In this document: in pieces, positions 22,941 to 35,755 of the stretch
Numbering within the stretch: position 1 is the first letter of the stretch
Layout of the letters: every line of letters starts with the position of its first letter
Origin: Eudorina sp. 2006-703-Eu-15
Lineage: Eukaryota; Chlorophyta; Chlorophyceae; Chlamydomonadales; Volvocaceae
Reading direction: 5' to 3'
NCBI GenBank assembly: GCA_003117195.1
Contig: BDSI01000187.1
Location: forward strand, 49,023 to 113,022
Length of the DNA stretch: 64,000 bases
Made by a program: the position numbers and the translations under genes
The notes under the pieces: generated by a model
Database searches by the model: none
What the model was told of the DNA's origin: nothing
What the model saw: only the letters and a program-made list of their open reading frames with translations

Positions 22941-24300
22941 GCGCATGGACAAACGGACAGAGGCGAACGACCGACCGACCGACGAACGAAAACGCCCCCC
23001 TTCCCCTCCCCCCCCCAGGGGAATCACCCGTCGACACAGACGCCACCACCAGCACGAATCTGCACCCCATCGGGATGCCCGGTCACGCGGCAGATACCGG
23101 GACGCTGCGGGATGCCCGGGATGCCCGGGATGCCGCCGCCGCCATCATCGGACATGGTGACCCTTCCACTGGGGCGCATGAGCGCCAGCCCAATACCACA
23201 CACGTCAACGATACGGCGGCTCCGGAACCCCCTGGGTCACTGACTTGCGCCACACCCCCAAACTGACGGACGGACGGACGGACCGGCTCCGCTGTCTGTC
23301 TAACTCCAAGGTCAAGGCCTAAGTATCCGCTTGTCATGGAACAGGTAAGCAGTGCGGTCCCCGGGCCGGGCCGCGGAGACCGGAGCTCAAACCCTGGAGA
23401 CAGGCGTAGGGCCGCGGGCCCGCGTGTGCCCTTCACCCGGGGGGGGGGAGGCCTGCGTGCCTCAAGAAGCGCTGCAGCCTACATATACACCCTGTGCCCG
23501 CGCGCGCGCACGCGCGGGACCCGGCGACCTCATCACCTCACCCGTATGCGGCGGTAGCCGTTTCCCTTCGGCTCAGCCTTCTGACCCGGGGGACAGCGAC
23601 GCCCGGACCCCCAACACGCCCGGACACCCCCCCCCCTCACAACCCTCCTCACGGCAGTCCAAACCCCCTCTTATGTGAAACAAAACAAACCAGCGAAACA
23701 GCAGAAACGTCACCGAACGGGTGCAGCAGTTGTCCGGGCGGCCCATCCCCCCTCCCACCTACCCCGGGGGGTGCGAGAGAGCCGGCCCCGAGACCCCCCG
23801 GGGACTCCCGCCCTTTCCTAGTCCGACAGCCGCAGCCCCCATAAAATTGCGCCGACGTCGTCCATCACGCGCCCCTCCGCGCAGCCGAGATCGCGCACCC
23901 CCACACGGCACCATGCCCGCTGTGCACCCACAGACACGACACGAAAATGCAATACATGTTGGGGCTCGCGGCTTCCACGCTCACGGGACATCCGGCGGCC
24001 ACACTCGAGGGCGTGTTACCTACCTCGCTATACACACACGTACTTGTCGCCAAGCATGCACGCCGACCTCACGTTGGCCGGCGCCGGTATCGATACCCGC
24101 ATCCGGCCTTTTTTTTCCGCCTGCGGCCTTCCCTCGCCTGTACTCCGCTTGGCATCACACAGCCCTCCGCCGCCTTTCCTCCTCCCCGATACGCACGCGC
24201 GCAGCCGCGCACACTAAGGTTCCTGGCGCTGAACACACGCGAACACAAACAAAAGCACCCGTACAGCAGACGCGATGGGTGGTGTCGGCCAAACCCCACC

Positions 24301-24380
24301 CGCCTGCGCGACTCGGCCCCAGAGTACACTCCCTTTTGACCGCCTGTGCGACTCGGCCCCAGAGTACACTCCCTTTTGAA
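24301..24380 (+). repeat. 40-bp tandem duplication, 2 copies
   Basis: CGCCTGYGCGACTCGGCCCC and the next 20 bases repeat once with two or three changes. The high identity suggests a recent event. Confidence 0.9.
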
Positions 24381-24789
24381 GAGAGGAATACATATGCTGT
24401 TCGCGCAGGCAAGTGCGCTCGCAGGCGCCTGCGGGGCCCTGCCGCCGCCGGCGCCGCGCTGCGTTCCGTTCAGGTCCGTTCCGCGGGAGCGCGCGAGAGA
24501 GAGAGAGCTGCCTTAATTGCAGCGACATGAATAACACAATGTCACGGGGGAGAGCGAGCAGAGCCGAGCAGCGAAGAGCGGAGCGGGGTGCCGCGGGAGC
24601 TGCGCTGCGTGGCCGCCCGCCCGCACGCCGCCGGCGCCGCCGACGCGCCCCGGGATCCCCCCGATACTGCGGAGACGTGCCATGCAGGCCGAAGGCACGG
24701 GCGCACAGACACCGGACGTCACATGGGGTGTTACGAAGCGGAAGAGCACCATCAGGAAGACCCCGTCCTAGAGCGCCATACCACTGAAA

Positions 24790-24862
24790 CCACAGCCGCC
24801 GCCGCCACCGCAGCAGCAGCAGCAACAGTAGCAGCAGCAGTAGCAGCAGCAGCAGCAACCGC
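24790..24862 (+). repeat. CAG/CAA/TAG trinucleotide tract
   Basis: An imperfect (CAG)n run with CAA and TAG interruptions. The reverse strand gives a poly-Leu frame that mimics a signal peptide. No gene context supports translation. Confidence 0.85.
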
Positions 24863-25240
24863 CGTCACACTGCGGCAAGGCAGAGGCCCCGTGCAGATGC
24901 GTCGGTCATTCAGAGCCGACTGGCCGGCTGCACACCTGCCCTGCTTGTCGCATGTGTGGCCGCCTGTGGATGACCATCGTGCCTTCCGCCCATGTGCCTT
25001 CGATTCCGCCCACGCGCCTTCAACCCACGCGCCGGCGCAAACGCATCGAGCTTGTCCCTGCCGGTCGGTACTCGATACCAGGCACCGCACGTGACAGTAC
25101 GATAATGCCGTACACTCCATATCATATCATAGTGTGGCAGCGGAGGATCGCGAAGCCCGTCTCCATCGAGCAACCTCTTCTTCGCCCCGCCGACCTACAC
25201 CACTGCCGCGCTCAGGCCCCATCCTGGACATTCCCCGGCC

Positions 25241-25323
25241 GTGGGTTTCGGTGATGGGACCGGAACCCCGCCGGGGGGCCGTGGGTTTCGGTGATGGGAC
25301 CGGAACCCCGCCGGGGGCCCGGG
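25241..25323 (+). repeat. 39-40-bp duplication, 2 copies
   Basis: GTGGGTTTCGGTGATGGGAC followed by CGGAACCCCGCCGGGGG is repeated directly. Confidence 0.85.
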
Positions 25324-26196
25324 GCTCTTCTGCCCGCAATATCGCAGCGGGGACCTCCATGAGCCTCCGGCCCTTGCCCCCTCCTCCCGTGGCCCCCTCC
25401 CCTGCACGACGGGCAGGGGGCCTCGTGGCGCCCCAAGTGTACAGCAATCCCCACCCGCTGTGCGCGCTCTCCCTTGCCGCCGACGCGCGATGGCGACTGC
25501 GGAGAGGGCATGCCTGCAGAAGGTCGACGCGGGCAATGCGGCGCGTCTCCGAACGCGACCATGCCTTGACGGACTCGCACACCGCCCTTCACGCCCGGTC
25601 CGATGGGGCGGACACACCCACCCAACCATCGAATGACGTCTATGTCCTGACGATGAAATATTCACCAGCCCGCCATGGCTCGCTACTTATCCCTCTTTGT
25701 GAAGGCATCCGTGGCGACGCGCCCGCGCAGCCGCCAGGACACGCCGCCATGCCGGCGCGGCACCAGAGCCTGCTCCGCGGCCGGGGCGGCGCGGCGGCAT
25801 GCTGGCGGCGGCAGGTGCACGCTGAACGGTGCGCGGCCCGTGCAGTCTGGCCGCAGGGCACACCAGGCAGGGCACAGCAGGGGCAGACCGCGGCGCACTC
25901 GAAGGCCGCCCTGGCAGCCCTGGAGGGGTCCACGGGGAGACCTCAGGACCGTTGCGGCGGCACCCGCTGCGCGGACGGGGAAGCAGCGAGTAGCCTAGCC
26001 GCCCCGCAGGCAGGCCCCCCTCGGCCGGATGAGCGCCCTGCCCGCGGCCCCGACGACGTGGCGGCACCCGACCCGCCGGCCGGCCGGTCGGCCGCATACT
26101 GCCGCACACTGCGCGGAACAGTGCACCGCACACGAAGCGCTGCAGCGCTGCGCAGGCGGCGCAGCGGCGCAGCGCAGCACCTCAAAGGCATAGAAG

Positions 26197-26317
26197 GAGC
26201 TGTGCCTGCTGCTGCTGCTGCTGTGCCTGTTGCTGCTGTGCCTGCTGCTGCTGCTGCTGCTGCTGTGCCTGCTGCTGCTGTGCCTGCTGCTGCTGTGCCT
26301 GCTGCTGCTGCTGCTGC
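26197..26317 (+). repeat. CTG-type trinucleotide tract 3' of kinase
   Basis: TGCCTGCTGCTGCTG units lie just beyond the kinase stop, so on the kinase sense strand they are CAG repeats in the presumed 3' untranslated region. The plus-strand poly-Leu reading is an artefact. Confidence 0.85.
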
Positions 26318-26367
26318 CGGGCGCACACACTCGCGCGCTTACGCGCCGACGCTCAGGCCCATCGCGC

Positions 26368-29300
26368 TCAGGCCAGGGGCTCGAGCTTGGCGGTGGCGGG
26401 CACGCTGCCCGTGGACGCCTGACGCGCCACGGCCTCCTCGTGTCCGAAGCGACTCGGGCGGCTGATGCCGGTGGCCGAGGCCGTGCGCGCGCGACCGAGG
26501 TACTCATTGGGGACCACCGGCGGGGAGTCCGGACTGCCACCGATCATTCCTGAGGGGGTTGGGGTGGGGTGGCAATCGTTCCTGAGGGGGTTGGGGTGGG
26601 GTGGCAATTATTCCTGAGGGGGTTGGGGTGGGATGGCAATCGTTCCTGAGGGGGTTGGGGTGGGGTTTAGGGTTTTAGGGCCTTTTCACAGCGTAAGCAA
26701 ATTCAGCGACTCTCGTCTTCCCTCACGTCCCGCAGCGTTGCAGGCTTGCAGCAGCTCTCAGCCTCTCACCTATCGCACCCGACGAATTGGGACTGGCCGG
26801 GGCGTTGATCAACATGGGGCTCCCGCCGCTGTTCGCCGCCGCGATGTTGAGCGGCGGCAGCGAGCCGGACGACATGCCGCCGCCCCCGCCGCTGCCCTGC
26901 TGTGGCGGCGGCGGCGGCGGCGACATCATCCCGGCATTCACCGCCGCCATGCGGTTCGAGGGCGCGGGCGGGAACCCGCCGGTGGGCTGCGCGAGGGGCT
27001 GAGACTGTACGGAAGCGACGGGGTGCTGCGCGAAGCTGCTGTTCTTCAGCGGCGACAGCGGCCCGGAGGTGGCGCCCTTGACGTACGGCGATATGAGCGT
27101 CGGTGAGGACGCGGCGGAGTGGGAGACGCTCAGATCCGGCTGTGCGAAAGGAAAGGGGCGGCGCGGGGGAGGGGGAGGTGAGGGGCGGCGGGCAAAGCAG
27201 GTCGGCAAGGAAACCGTCGGGAGGTCAGACAGCCGTGGGAGAGCGCGGGGGGCGGGGGCCTGGGGTGAAGAGAGCGAAAGCCACGCCCAGAACCGAGAGA
27301 ACACACGGAGGGGGGGGGCACGGCACGAAGGCGACGCAAACTGCGCGAAGACGCGCAGAGGACGCGCACACCGTGCGAGGAGGCCCTCATCCTGACGCCT
27401 CCCGCCTCCCGCCGTGCGGTGAGGCGCTGCCGTGAGGGCATCACCGCTCCCTGCGACGGCGGAAGAGCAGCGCCCGCGACGCGGTGCAGCCCACTCGGCG
27501 CTGCGCAGCCGGTGCCGGAACACCTGACGCCAACCTTGCACGGGACCTGCAGCTAGCTGCATCCCCACGCGCTGCTCAGGTGCCGTCGACCCGTTTCGTG
27601 GAGTAGGCGGTCTGGACCGCTCCCGCGTCCACCCGGCGCTCGTACAGGCCAACAAGCCGGCAACCGGGCCCCCCCCCTCCCCAAGACCAGCGCACCCGAA
27701 CACGCAACCCAATCCCTACACAGCCCTGCGCGGCAGGCCTCAACAGGCAACGACCGCCCGGGCCCCAGCTCCAGCTCACCTCACGGGCCTTATGCAACGA
27801 CGGCACCTTCATGAGCGGCCGCTGGCCGCCGATGCCGGCCACCTGGCCCACGATCCGGGCGCTGGGTCCCCCGGGGCCGCCGTGCCCCATCAGCCCGCCG
27901 GCACCCGGGATGGGGGAGCCGTGGCCGTTGGCGCTGGGCGGGCCGTTCCCGTACTCGCTGCTCTTCTTCGCGCTCTGCTGCGTGCGGTTCAGCGCCGCGA
28001 AGGTCTTGAGCTTGTCCGCCTGGAGGGGGGAGGTACCGAGGGAGGGGCGGGGGGCGGCGTGTGTGTAAAAGAAAGCTGAGCCGCGAGAAGCGAAAAGTCC
28101 AGCGTAACGGGCGACACATGCGATGTGTGTTTAGATAAAGAACCCGCCCGAGGCGAGACGTGTGTGTGTGTGGGGGAGGGGCGCGGGTGGCAGACAGATT
28201 GACGCTGCGCGACGGGCGGTGGCAGAATGAGGCTGGAGAAAGGGCGACGAGACACAATTACATATACACATAAGAGGCAACAAGCGTATTGGAGCTACGA
28301 CCACCAGGTGCCAGTTGCCAGCCTCGCGACGGCCTTCGCTCGCGCGCTCGCGAGACCGCGCATTGCGAGAGGGAACAGGGGACAGGGCAGCCGACGCAGC
28401 AGAAGCAGCGCGCGGCGGCCTGGCCTGGGCGCGCGCGCGTGCCGGGGCACTCAACCAACCAGCGGCGGCCCCATTGCGGGCTCACCTGCGACGGCCCGTG
28501 GCTGGCGACGCTGCCGGCGCCGCCGAGCGGTGAGTTGACGTACATGTGCCCCCCGCCGCTGTTGTACTCGCGCCCTGCAATGCCGGTTTGGCGCCGCGCA
28601 TGAACTTGCGCATGAGCTCGGTGTGCGACGCCAAGTGGACACAACGACGCCAAGTGGACACAACGACGCCAAGTGGACACAACGACGCCAAGTGGACCGG
28701 TCAACCGCATCGCATGAGGCACGCAGACCCAGACACGGACCGCCCGGCGCGGTCTGGGAGGGAGCTGGAGAGCGCACCTGGCGTCGACGTGTAGATGGCT
28801 TTCGGGAGGACGGCGGTCCCGGCCTTGGCTGTCCCGTCCGTGCTGACCCCCTGAGGCCATCACGGCGGCGCAGCCGGAGGGGAGGGCGGAGGGGGCGTTA
28901 CATCTCTCGCAACACCCAAGGGTCCAGAACTGGCAGGTTTCTAGGCGTGGAGGGCATTTCTTTCAGGTCGGTCGGCTCGGGCGCGTTCTTCTCCCTCCCT
29001 ACCTCCAACCCACCCACCCATCCGCCCACGCACCCACCCAACCATCCGCGCACCCACCCAACCATCCGCCCACCCACACTGCAAATCCCAGGCGGCCTCG
29101 CACCCCACCTGCGCGAGGCGGCTCTGCTGTCCGGGCCCCTTGGCTCCCGCCATCTGCACCGGCGGCACCGCGCTCACGCTGCGCTTCTGTTTGATGCACG
29201 ACTGCACCAGCAGCCGCGGCGAGTCGGGTCCCTGGGGGCACAGCTGCGCCTGCGGGTCCAGGTCAGCAGGGAAAGAAAAGGATGCGGGCACTGAAGCGGG

Positions 29301-32300
29301 GAAATGGCCGTCCTTGACTCACCGCGGGCCCCTTCGTGACGGGCCGCCAAGAGCACCAGCCTCCGGAGGGAAGCCAACGCCGAACACGAAAGCTTGAGAG
29401 GCAAGGCTGTTGCGGATGTTTGAAATGATCTACGAATTCCGGGGACCCGTCGTAGGGCCACCCGCTCAAGCGCCCCGTGAACTGGATTCTGTTTGGACGA
29501 CAGCAGCTCTCGCGCCGCGGCCCACCCAGCCAGGCGAGGGAGGCCATCGCTTCCGTTCGCCCCCAACCCCAGCGCCCATTTTCGTTCTTCTGCCAACTCC
29601 CCTCGGAGAGCCCCGTCGGAGCGGCCCCTCGGAGAGTCACCTCAGACAGCCCCCTCGGTGAACCCCCTAGGCGAGCCCCCTCAAGAGAGCCCCTACCTGC
29701 AGGTTCTCGAGCTCGTTGTAGAGCTGCTGCAGCGAGGGCCGCACCTCCGGCAGCTCAGCCCAGCACCGCTCCGCCAGGTACTTGAACCTGCGGGCACCGC
29801 ACACCGCAGCTCAGCAGGAGCCGCGACACGCACCCGACGTGGGGCCCGGCATGCGCGGAGAGCCAGGGACTCTACAGCCTGACAGCGTTGACCGCCGTCC
29901 CGGCACACCGCCCTTCCGACTCTCACGACAGCGCTGGAGACGTACCGTGAAGGCCTGGCGGGGCTGCCGTCGAGAGCGCACGCGACTTGCCCTTAATCCC
30001 ACCTGGTGCTGCTCTGCCTGTATCTATCCTCCCTCGTAACCACATCCTTCGCCGGTGCCGCTACGTCACCGTACCTGTGCGGGGTGTCGGGCGGGAACTG
30101 CGGTCGCGCCTTCCGCGTGACCACCGCCAGGATGACCTCGCTGTCGCTCAGCTGCTTGAACACGCGGTCGCCGCTGTACGCCTCCCACAGCAACACGCCC
30201 ATCGCGTACACGTCTGCGCACGAGCCGCGGGGGGAGGGGGGCGGAGACCAGAGCCGCGTGTGCAAGCGGAAGGGCAGCACGCGGCGACCGGGGGGTGTTA
30301 AAAAGAAACAGCCCAGACACACTCCCACACACCGGTGTGTGTGTGTGTGTGGCGGTGGACACGCAGCAACCGGGGGCCACGATGGCACCGAGTTTCGGCT
30401 CGCGCTCACGCGGACAATAAGAGCTCACGGGCCGAACCCAGAGGTGCACAAGGAAGCAACCCACAGCGCCGCGGCGCCTACGCGCTGTCGGACGCATCGT
30501 GGGCTGCACCTCGCAGCCACGATGCGTTGCGGTACAAACAACTGGTCCCAGCGGACGTGCCCCGATCAGCCGCCCCAACTGCACGCCCCCATCAACAAAC
30601 CCATCAAACCCATCAACCGCCCCCATTGCATGCAGCCGCGTACCCGCCGAAGGACTCAAGATGCCCTTGGACAGCAGCTCCGGCGGCATGTGCGTCACCT
30701 GGAATGCCCAGGGCGGGGCAGGGCCGGTCGGGTCGATTTGGGGGCAGGGCAGGGCAGGGCAGGGCAGGGCGGGGCGGTTCCGTTCGGTGCAGGGAAGCGC
30801 AGAGCAGGGCCGCGTCCTCGTGCTGTGCTGAAGGATCCAACTGTGGAACAAGGTGCATCCTCACGCAAGGCCGACGCGCAGCGGCATCACCAGGGCGGCA
30901 ACACCCACCAGCCGCAGGTCGTCGCACTCAAATGGATGCGCTCTGTGCTGTGCTCAACGCTCATCTGTTCCGTGACAGGTGGGCCGTAGATTTTGGTGAA
31001 ACGAGGTGTTAAAGAGAACTGAGCCGCGAGGTGTGCGTGCGTGCGTGCATGCGTGCGACCCCGGCTGACACGAGGATTCCGCGTGTTAGACCGGCAATAT
31101 CACAACTGGGCGCGCGGGCCATGAAGCGCCCTCACGCCACCGGGCAGTCACCGTCGCGACGCAACCCTCATTCGGCGCGCACCCAGCGGTCCCAGTTTGC
31201 TGTTTTTATAAACGCGGCCAAGGCACGCGCCAGCGCAGCCGCAGCCCGCTCATCAGTCCTCACCGTGCCGAACGTCTGCGTCTTGATCTCCTTGCGGTTG
31301 CCCGCCAACACGCGGCTGAGGCCAAAGTCTGAGACCTTGGCCACGAACCCGCGGCGGTCCATGTCGCTGCTGCTCAACAGCACGTTCGCGGCCTGGAGGG
31401 CGGCCGCAGAGTGGTACGGCCCGGGGGCATTTGGGGTATTTGCATGTGGGCGGCCCCCGTGGGAGGGTCGGGGGAATGCCGTGGCATTGTACGGCACGTT
31501 CACCCGTGCGAACAATCTGGAATGTGTGCGTGGCAAAATGACGGGTGCGAAAAATCAGAAATCGGTGCGTGGCAAAATGACGGGATCGCGTGCGAACGGA
31601 CACGCCCTGTGCGCCCTGAGAATTCTCGCCGCCCCGCGCACCCCTGATCCCCGTTCCCGCGCGACCGGGACCCTGCTGATCTGGGCGCCGCACGCCGCCG
31701 AATCCGCGAAACGCTGACCGGCGTCCGTCCCGCCAGCAATCCACTCTCCTCGACTTCCGAGCACCTACCCGCAAACCCCCGGACAACCTTGACTCCCACG
31801 CGGGGCTGCAGATCTTTGGTGGACTCCTTACGGGGCCCCGCTCATGCGCCATATGCCCTCCCTGCCACGCAGCCCGCGCAAGCCACGTCCCGTGCCAGGT
31901 CATCCGCCCCGTCTTTTGAGTGCTCAGAGGCCCTACCGCCATCCCCAGTCCGATGCGCACGGCACCGCCGCCACCCTCGGGCCTACCTTAAGATCCCCGT
32001 GGAGAATTCGATTCTCGTGCAGGAACATGAGGGCCTTCGTGACCTCCTTCAGCGTCTGAAGGCAAGCCCACGCGTCCCACCGGACGTAGCCAGCGGTCTC
32101 CACGAACTGGGCGGCCGGCGGGGGCGGGGAGGGGGCGGTTGTGGGCGCGGGCGCGGGCGGGGAGACGTACGGCACAGAGAACCATACAAGTGGAAGGAGA
32201 ACCAAACACGTTGATGTACAGGGATTGGCGCACAGGATAGTGTTCCGCATCGATGGGTCAACGTGGCATTCCGGACCGACATCCGCTTGTGCGGAGACCA

Positions 32301-35300
32301 TAAGGGAAGCGGCTTCTTACGTGGCACGCGGCTGGTGCCACCAGCAACGCGCCTGGGACCCGGGATGAGGCCAGGGGACGTCCCCCCGCAACGGGACCAG
32401 GGACCCGGGATGAGGCCAGGGGACGCCCCCTCGCAACAACAATCCGTGGTTTCCGATGCCGGCGCGACAACACCGCGGGGACCAGCTCACCGCTGCACCG
32501 ATTCCGCCGCTGCTACCCCCGCCCCCCAAAAGGCGCCCCGACCAACAACATCCATCTGTCCGGGCCGCATCCATTCGCACACACTCACCTCGTGGAAGCG
32601 CATGGACGCCAGCGCGCGTGAGAATGACCCGCGGTCACAGTACTCCTGCAGCAGCGCGGGCCGTCAGTCGCGCCATCCGTTCACGCGGATATTCGGGCTA
32701 CCCTAGAGAGTGAACACCGCAAGCGCCAAGCTGGAATGACGACCGTGCACGGTTTTGCCATGGCAGGTGGCAGGTGAGGAGCGGCCAGGCTCAGATGCCG
32801 GTGGCTGCTGCACAGGACCCGTGCCATGCAACCGCGCACCACGCATCTTATTGCCCGCAAGAGGTATGTGCTTATTCAGCCAGTCCCGCCCCGCCGCGAC
32901 CGACCAATCACGGTTTCAATCAGTAGGCGCCCACGCTCCCTGCGTGCTTAGAATTGCAACCCGCCCGCCCGCCCGATCCCTGCGTGTGGTCGCGTGGTCT
33001 CCACACGACAAGCTGTGTGGGGAACGAAACTCGCCGTGTGGGTGTATGTATGTATGTGTTTAGAAATGCAACCCGTGTGTGTGTGTGTGTGGGGGGGTAT
33101 ATAGAAACTTGGTCGGAAATTGGTGGGGGCTCGACCGCCGGCGCGCGGTCGCGACAACAGCTGGCATCACACCCAGACGCCCGTCTCCGCAGATCGCTGT
33201 ACCCCAACCCAGAAGACGTTGTCAGTGACAAAGCAAAGCTAGGCGCGTGCCCTGCAGCGCCCTTCTGCAGCAGGCGCAGCTTCGCGTAGGACTTCAGGCC
33301 CACGGCGCGAGCTCTCACCATGATGATGTGCCACTCGAAGGCCGGCGGGTGTTGCTGCAGGCAAGAAGTTTAGGGAGGGACAGGCGCCGCACGAAACTCA
33401 ACTCACAAGGGAAAACGAGTCTACGGCTGCTCGCACATGCTGCCCGGCGGCGTATGTAGCGCGCGACACGTCCTCCAAGCAGCTACGCGCCAGTGGATGC
33501 GCCAGTGGATGCGCCAGTGGATGCGCCAGTGGATGCGCCAGTGGATGCGCCAAAAGTGCGTCATGCCAGGATAACCTACCGTAGATCGATGCCCAAAGGG
33601 GCACCAGTCTGGTCGTCACCTCCACCGCCGGCGACAGAATTCCAAGGACAACAATGGCGCCATATCCCATATGCACACGAACGGTATCCCGGCGAGCCAG
33701 ACCGACGAGGCCCGCAGCCGACCGCAAGATGGAAACGCGCCAACCCACATCGCTGACGTACCCACATCGCCAGCCAACTCGCCCGAACCGCCGACCCACA
33801 CACATGGATGGACCACACACATTCCCGACTGACCCGCATGCCCCCTTGCAGGCCCCCGCGGTCCAGTGACCCCGGAGGAGCATGTGAGCGCCCCAGGTCT
33901 AGCCACGCAGAGCGCGAGCGAGGCTCCCCCGAAAAATCAAGCAAAATTCTTTGCCGGAAGTGGCCGCCACCCAACCAATCCAAACACACGTGCTCACATC
34001 ATCGCGCTCCGTGAACAACTCCCGCTCGATGGCGGCAAGCTCCGGATCCATCGCGTCGCCCTGGTGCGCGATGACCTGCGAGAGTCGACAACGGGCAGTG
34101 TGTCCAGGCGAGGTGTTCAGGCGCTCGAAAGCACTGCAACCCAAACGGCATTGGTAGCGGAACCGCTCAGCCAGCCGGTGCAGCCCGCGGCCGAGGCGGT
34201 CAAACGCGGCCGCATCCAATGCGGATTCGGCATCCTTTCGGGTGACGTGTGCAGGCATCTGGGATGTCGGCCGCCGGGGTGCATTCAGTGCCCACGGACC
34301 GTGAACGCACAACGACCGGGGCCGCGGCGACCGGGCCGCAACTTAGACCCACACTGTGTCTGTCTATAAGAATAACAAAAACTGAGCCGCGAGAGGGGGC
34401 TCCTCCCAGCACCGTGCGTGTATGCACTTACGCGAGCACTGCAGATCCAACATAAACCAGCCGGGCTTTCGGCCAGGGTCGGCTAGTGTGGCTTCATCGT
34501 GCCTACCAGGCTACAGGTGCTACCGGTGCTACATCCTCCGAGGAGGACAGGAACGGGGACTTCACGCGGGATGGGTAAAGGAAATTGGTAGTCAAAACGT
34601 GGGATGCGGAGCTCAGTGCCCAGCTGCATGACTGCCATACCTTGAGCGTGTGCACGATGTTCGGGTGATTGACCGACGCCATCAGAATCGCCTCCATCTG
34701 CGCCATCTTCTCTTTGCGCGCCTCCCATTCCTTGTCTTCAGGCTGCACAGAGGCATCCGACATGCCAATGTGGGGCACGTTAGGAGGGGACAGGGCCCTC
34801 GACACCTTCGTGCTGCCTCGGCCTCGCCAGGGCCGCCGGACGGGCAGCGACGTGCCGCGAAACGGTAGGCGCCGCGTCGAAACCACTACGCCCGGGTTTT
34901 CAGATGCCATCAACTGGCCAGCACTAAGGAGGGGTATGTAGCAAGCTTGGCTAATGCATAGGCAGCGCCAACCGTCGCCATGGTGGCAATCGGCCGACGT
35001 GGCACGACATAACCCACATGGACAGTAGGCAGCACCGCTGACTGGCATACCATTTGTCAAGAGGGGGCTTGGAATGCGACATGCCCTCTTGGAATGCGAC
35101 ATGCCCGCCCGACGTGCACCCCCGCAGGTCCGCCCGTTACCTGGTCCGCCTGTGTTTCATTGTTGTTGCCTGTGACCACCTTTACAGCCACCTTGCGACC
35201 CTCCCACTCTCCCAGGTACACGTTGCCAAAGCCGCCACGCCCGATAAGCTTGTGCAGAGTGAAGCCCAAAGCGTTGGGCCCTTGCGCTAACTCCGGCTGA

Positions 35301-35755
35301 AGAATCACACTTCCAGCCTCACTTTTGACGCTGTAATGACTCATAACCGATAATTGCCGGCTCACAAGCGCATTAATCGTCCCTTGGTCGTCAACGATGG
35401 CATTCAAGTCGGCTGACACGTGGGCTCCTTTCCCAGCAGGGGTGCGCCGAGAAACGCCACTGACGGAGCCACCAGCAGCACCCAAGGCGATGAAAGATCC
35501 GCCGGGCCCTCCGCTATTCCTTAAGGAGTTAGGAATGGCATACTTGCCTCCGGCAGAGTTGCCCGAAGGCGTTAACTGCCCTGCTGACCCCAATAATATG
35601 CTCTGTGGAGCTTCTTCCAGCAGATACGCAGGAGGATGCTGGCCTGACGCCGAACCCGACACCTGATTGCCGGGGGCATGCTGAGCCTTAGCCCCAACCG
35701 GGCTGGCTGCACCTTTTGAGTCATAGAGTGCCTCTTTAGAATTAAAGCAGCCCAT
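26368..35755 (-). CDS. TKL-type protein kinase, N-myristoylated, non-RD
   Basis: There are fifteen exons on the minus strand: 35141-35755, 34641-34742, 33998-34075, 33319-33354, 32589-32645, 31987-32106, 31264-31392, 30644-30698, 30075-30213, 29697-29787, 29109-29249, 28486-28616, 27780-28019, 26770-27139 and 26368-26549 (TGA). The product is about 828 residues. The start MGCFNSKE at 35755 fits N-myristoylation at Gly2 and acylation at Cys3, so plasma-membrane attachment is likely. Kinase landmarks are GRGGFG (about 172-177), VAVKV Lys192, HGDLKAANVL (catalytic Asp about 334), SDFGL Asp about 358, MPPELL in place of APE, and ADVYAMGVLLWE. The catalytic domain ends near residue 474. Gly replaces the usual Arg of HRD, making it a non-RD kinase. 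The tail is Ser/Pro/Gly/Gln-rich. Exon 28486-28616 needs one extra G at 28573-28575 to stay in frame. Substrate is unknown. Confidence 0.88.
26550..26672 (+). repeat. 32-bp minisatellite, 4 copies, in the last kinase intron
   Basis: CCTGAGGGGGTTGGGGTGGG-type units with GGCAATCGTT spacing. On the kinase strand the array gives a C-rich tract that abuts the last acceptor (CCCTCAG at 26550). It ends in TTTAGGGTTTTAGGG. Confidence 0.88.
28060..28166 (+). repeat. Dispersed repeat family C, longest copy
   Basis: The left part carries CTGAGCCGCGAG and the right part TGTGTTTAGATAAAGAACCC, flanked by TG repeats. Partial copies lie at 31003-31040, 33052-33082, 34362-34395, 57740-57770 (inverted), 59478-59535 and 62040-62072. 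This copy sits in kinase intron 28020-28485. Confidence 0.6.
28573..28575 (-). other. Suspected one-base undercall in kinase exon 12
   Basis: On the minus strand, LMRKFMRGAKPALQ ends at CAGGGCGCGAG. Adding one G to the GGG run gives PALQGREYNSGGGHMYV and a 132-nt phase-0 exon that joins both neighbours. Without it the frame is lost. Confidence 0.7.
28627..28697 (+). repeat. 19-bp tandem repeat (ACGACGCCAAGTGGACACA), 4 copies
   Basis: The array is near perfect and lies in the kinase intron just upstream (kinase sense) of exon 28486-28616. Confidence 0.92.
33487..33553 (+). repeat. 12-bp tandem repeat (GCGCCAGTGGAT), about 5-6 copies
   Basis: The array is perfect and lies inside kinase intron 33355-33997. 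Confidence 0.93.

Larger units (their letters stand above)
18837..26367. other. Intergenic region between two convergent genes, repeat-rich
   Basis: The 3' ends of pherophorin 2 and the kinase face each other across about 7.5 kb. I found no exon series or domain on either strand. The contents are CA/TG-rich patches (20338-20560, 21015-21040, 21650-21700), a GACA/GATA-like 12-bp repeat (22855-22940), a perfect 40-bp duplication (24301-24380), CAG-type repeats (24790-24862) and a 39-bp duplication (25241-25323). Open frames of 100-300 codons occur on both strands but have no matching splice or domain evidence and are expected at this GC content. Confidence 0.5.

Noticed and set aside
24214..24858. 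Minus-strand protein starting with about 15 Leu, resembling a signal peptide
   Set aside because: The Leu run is the translated CAG-type tract; the rest is Arg/Ala-rich GC noise with no domain.
26230..26553. Plus-strand Leu/Cys-rich membrane-like protein
   Set aside because: It is the CTG tract in the kinase 3' region read on the antisense strand, then antisense of the last kinase exon.
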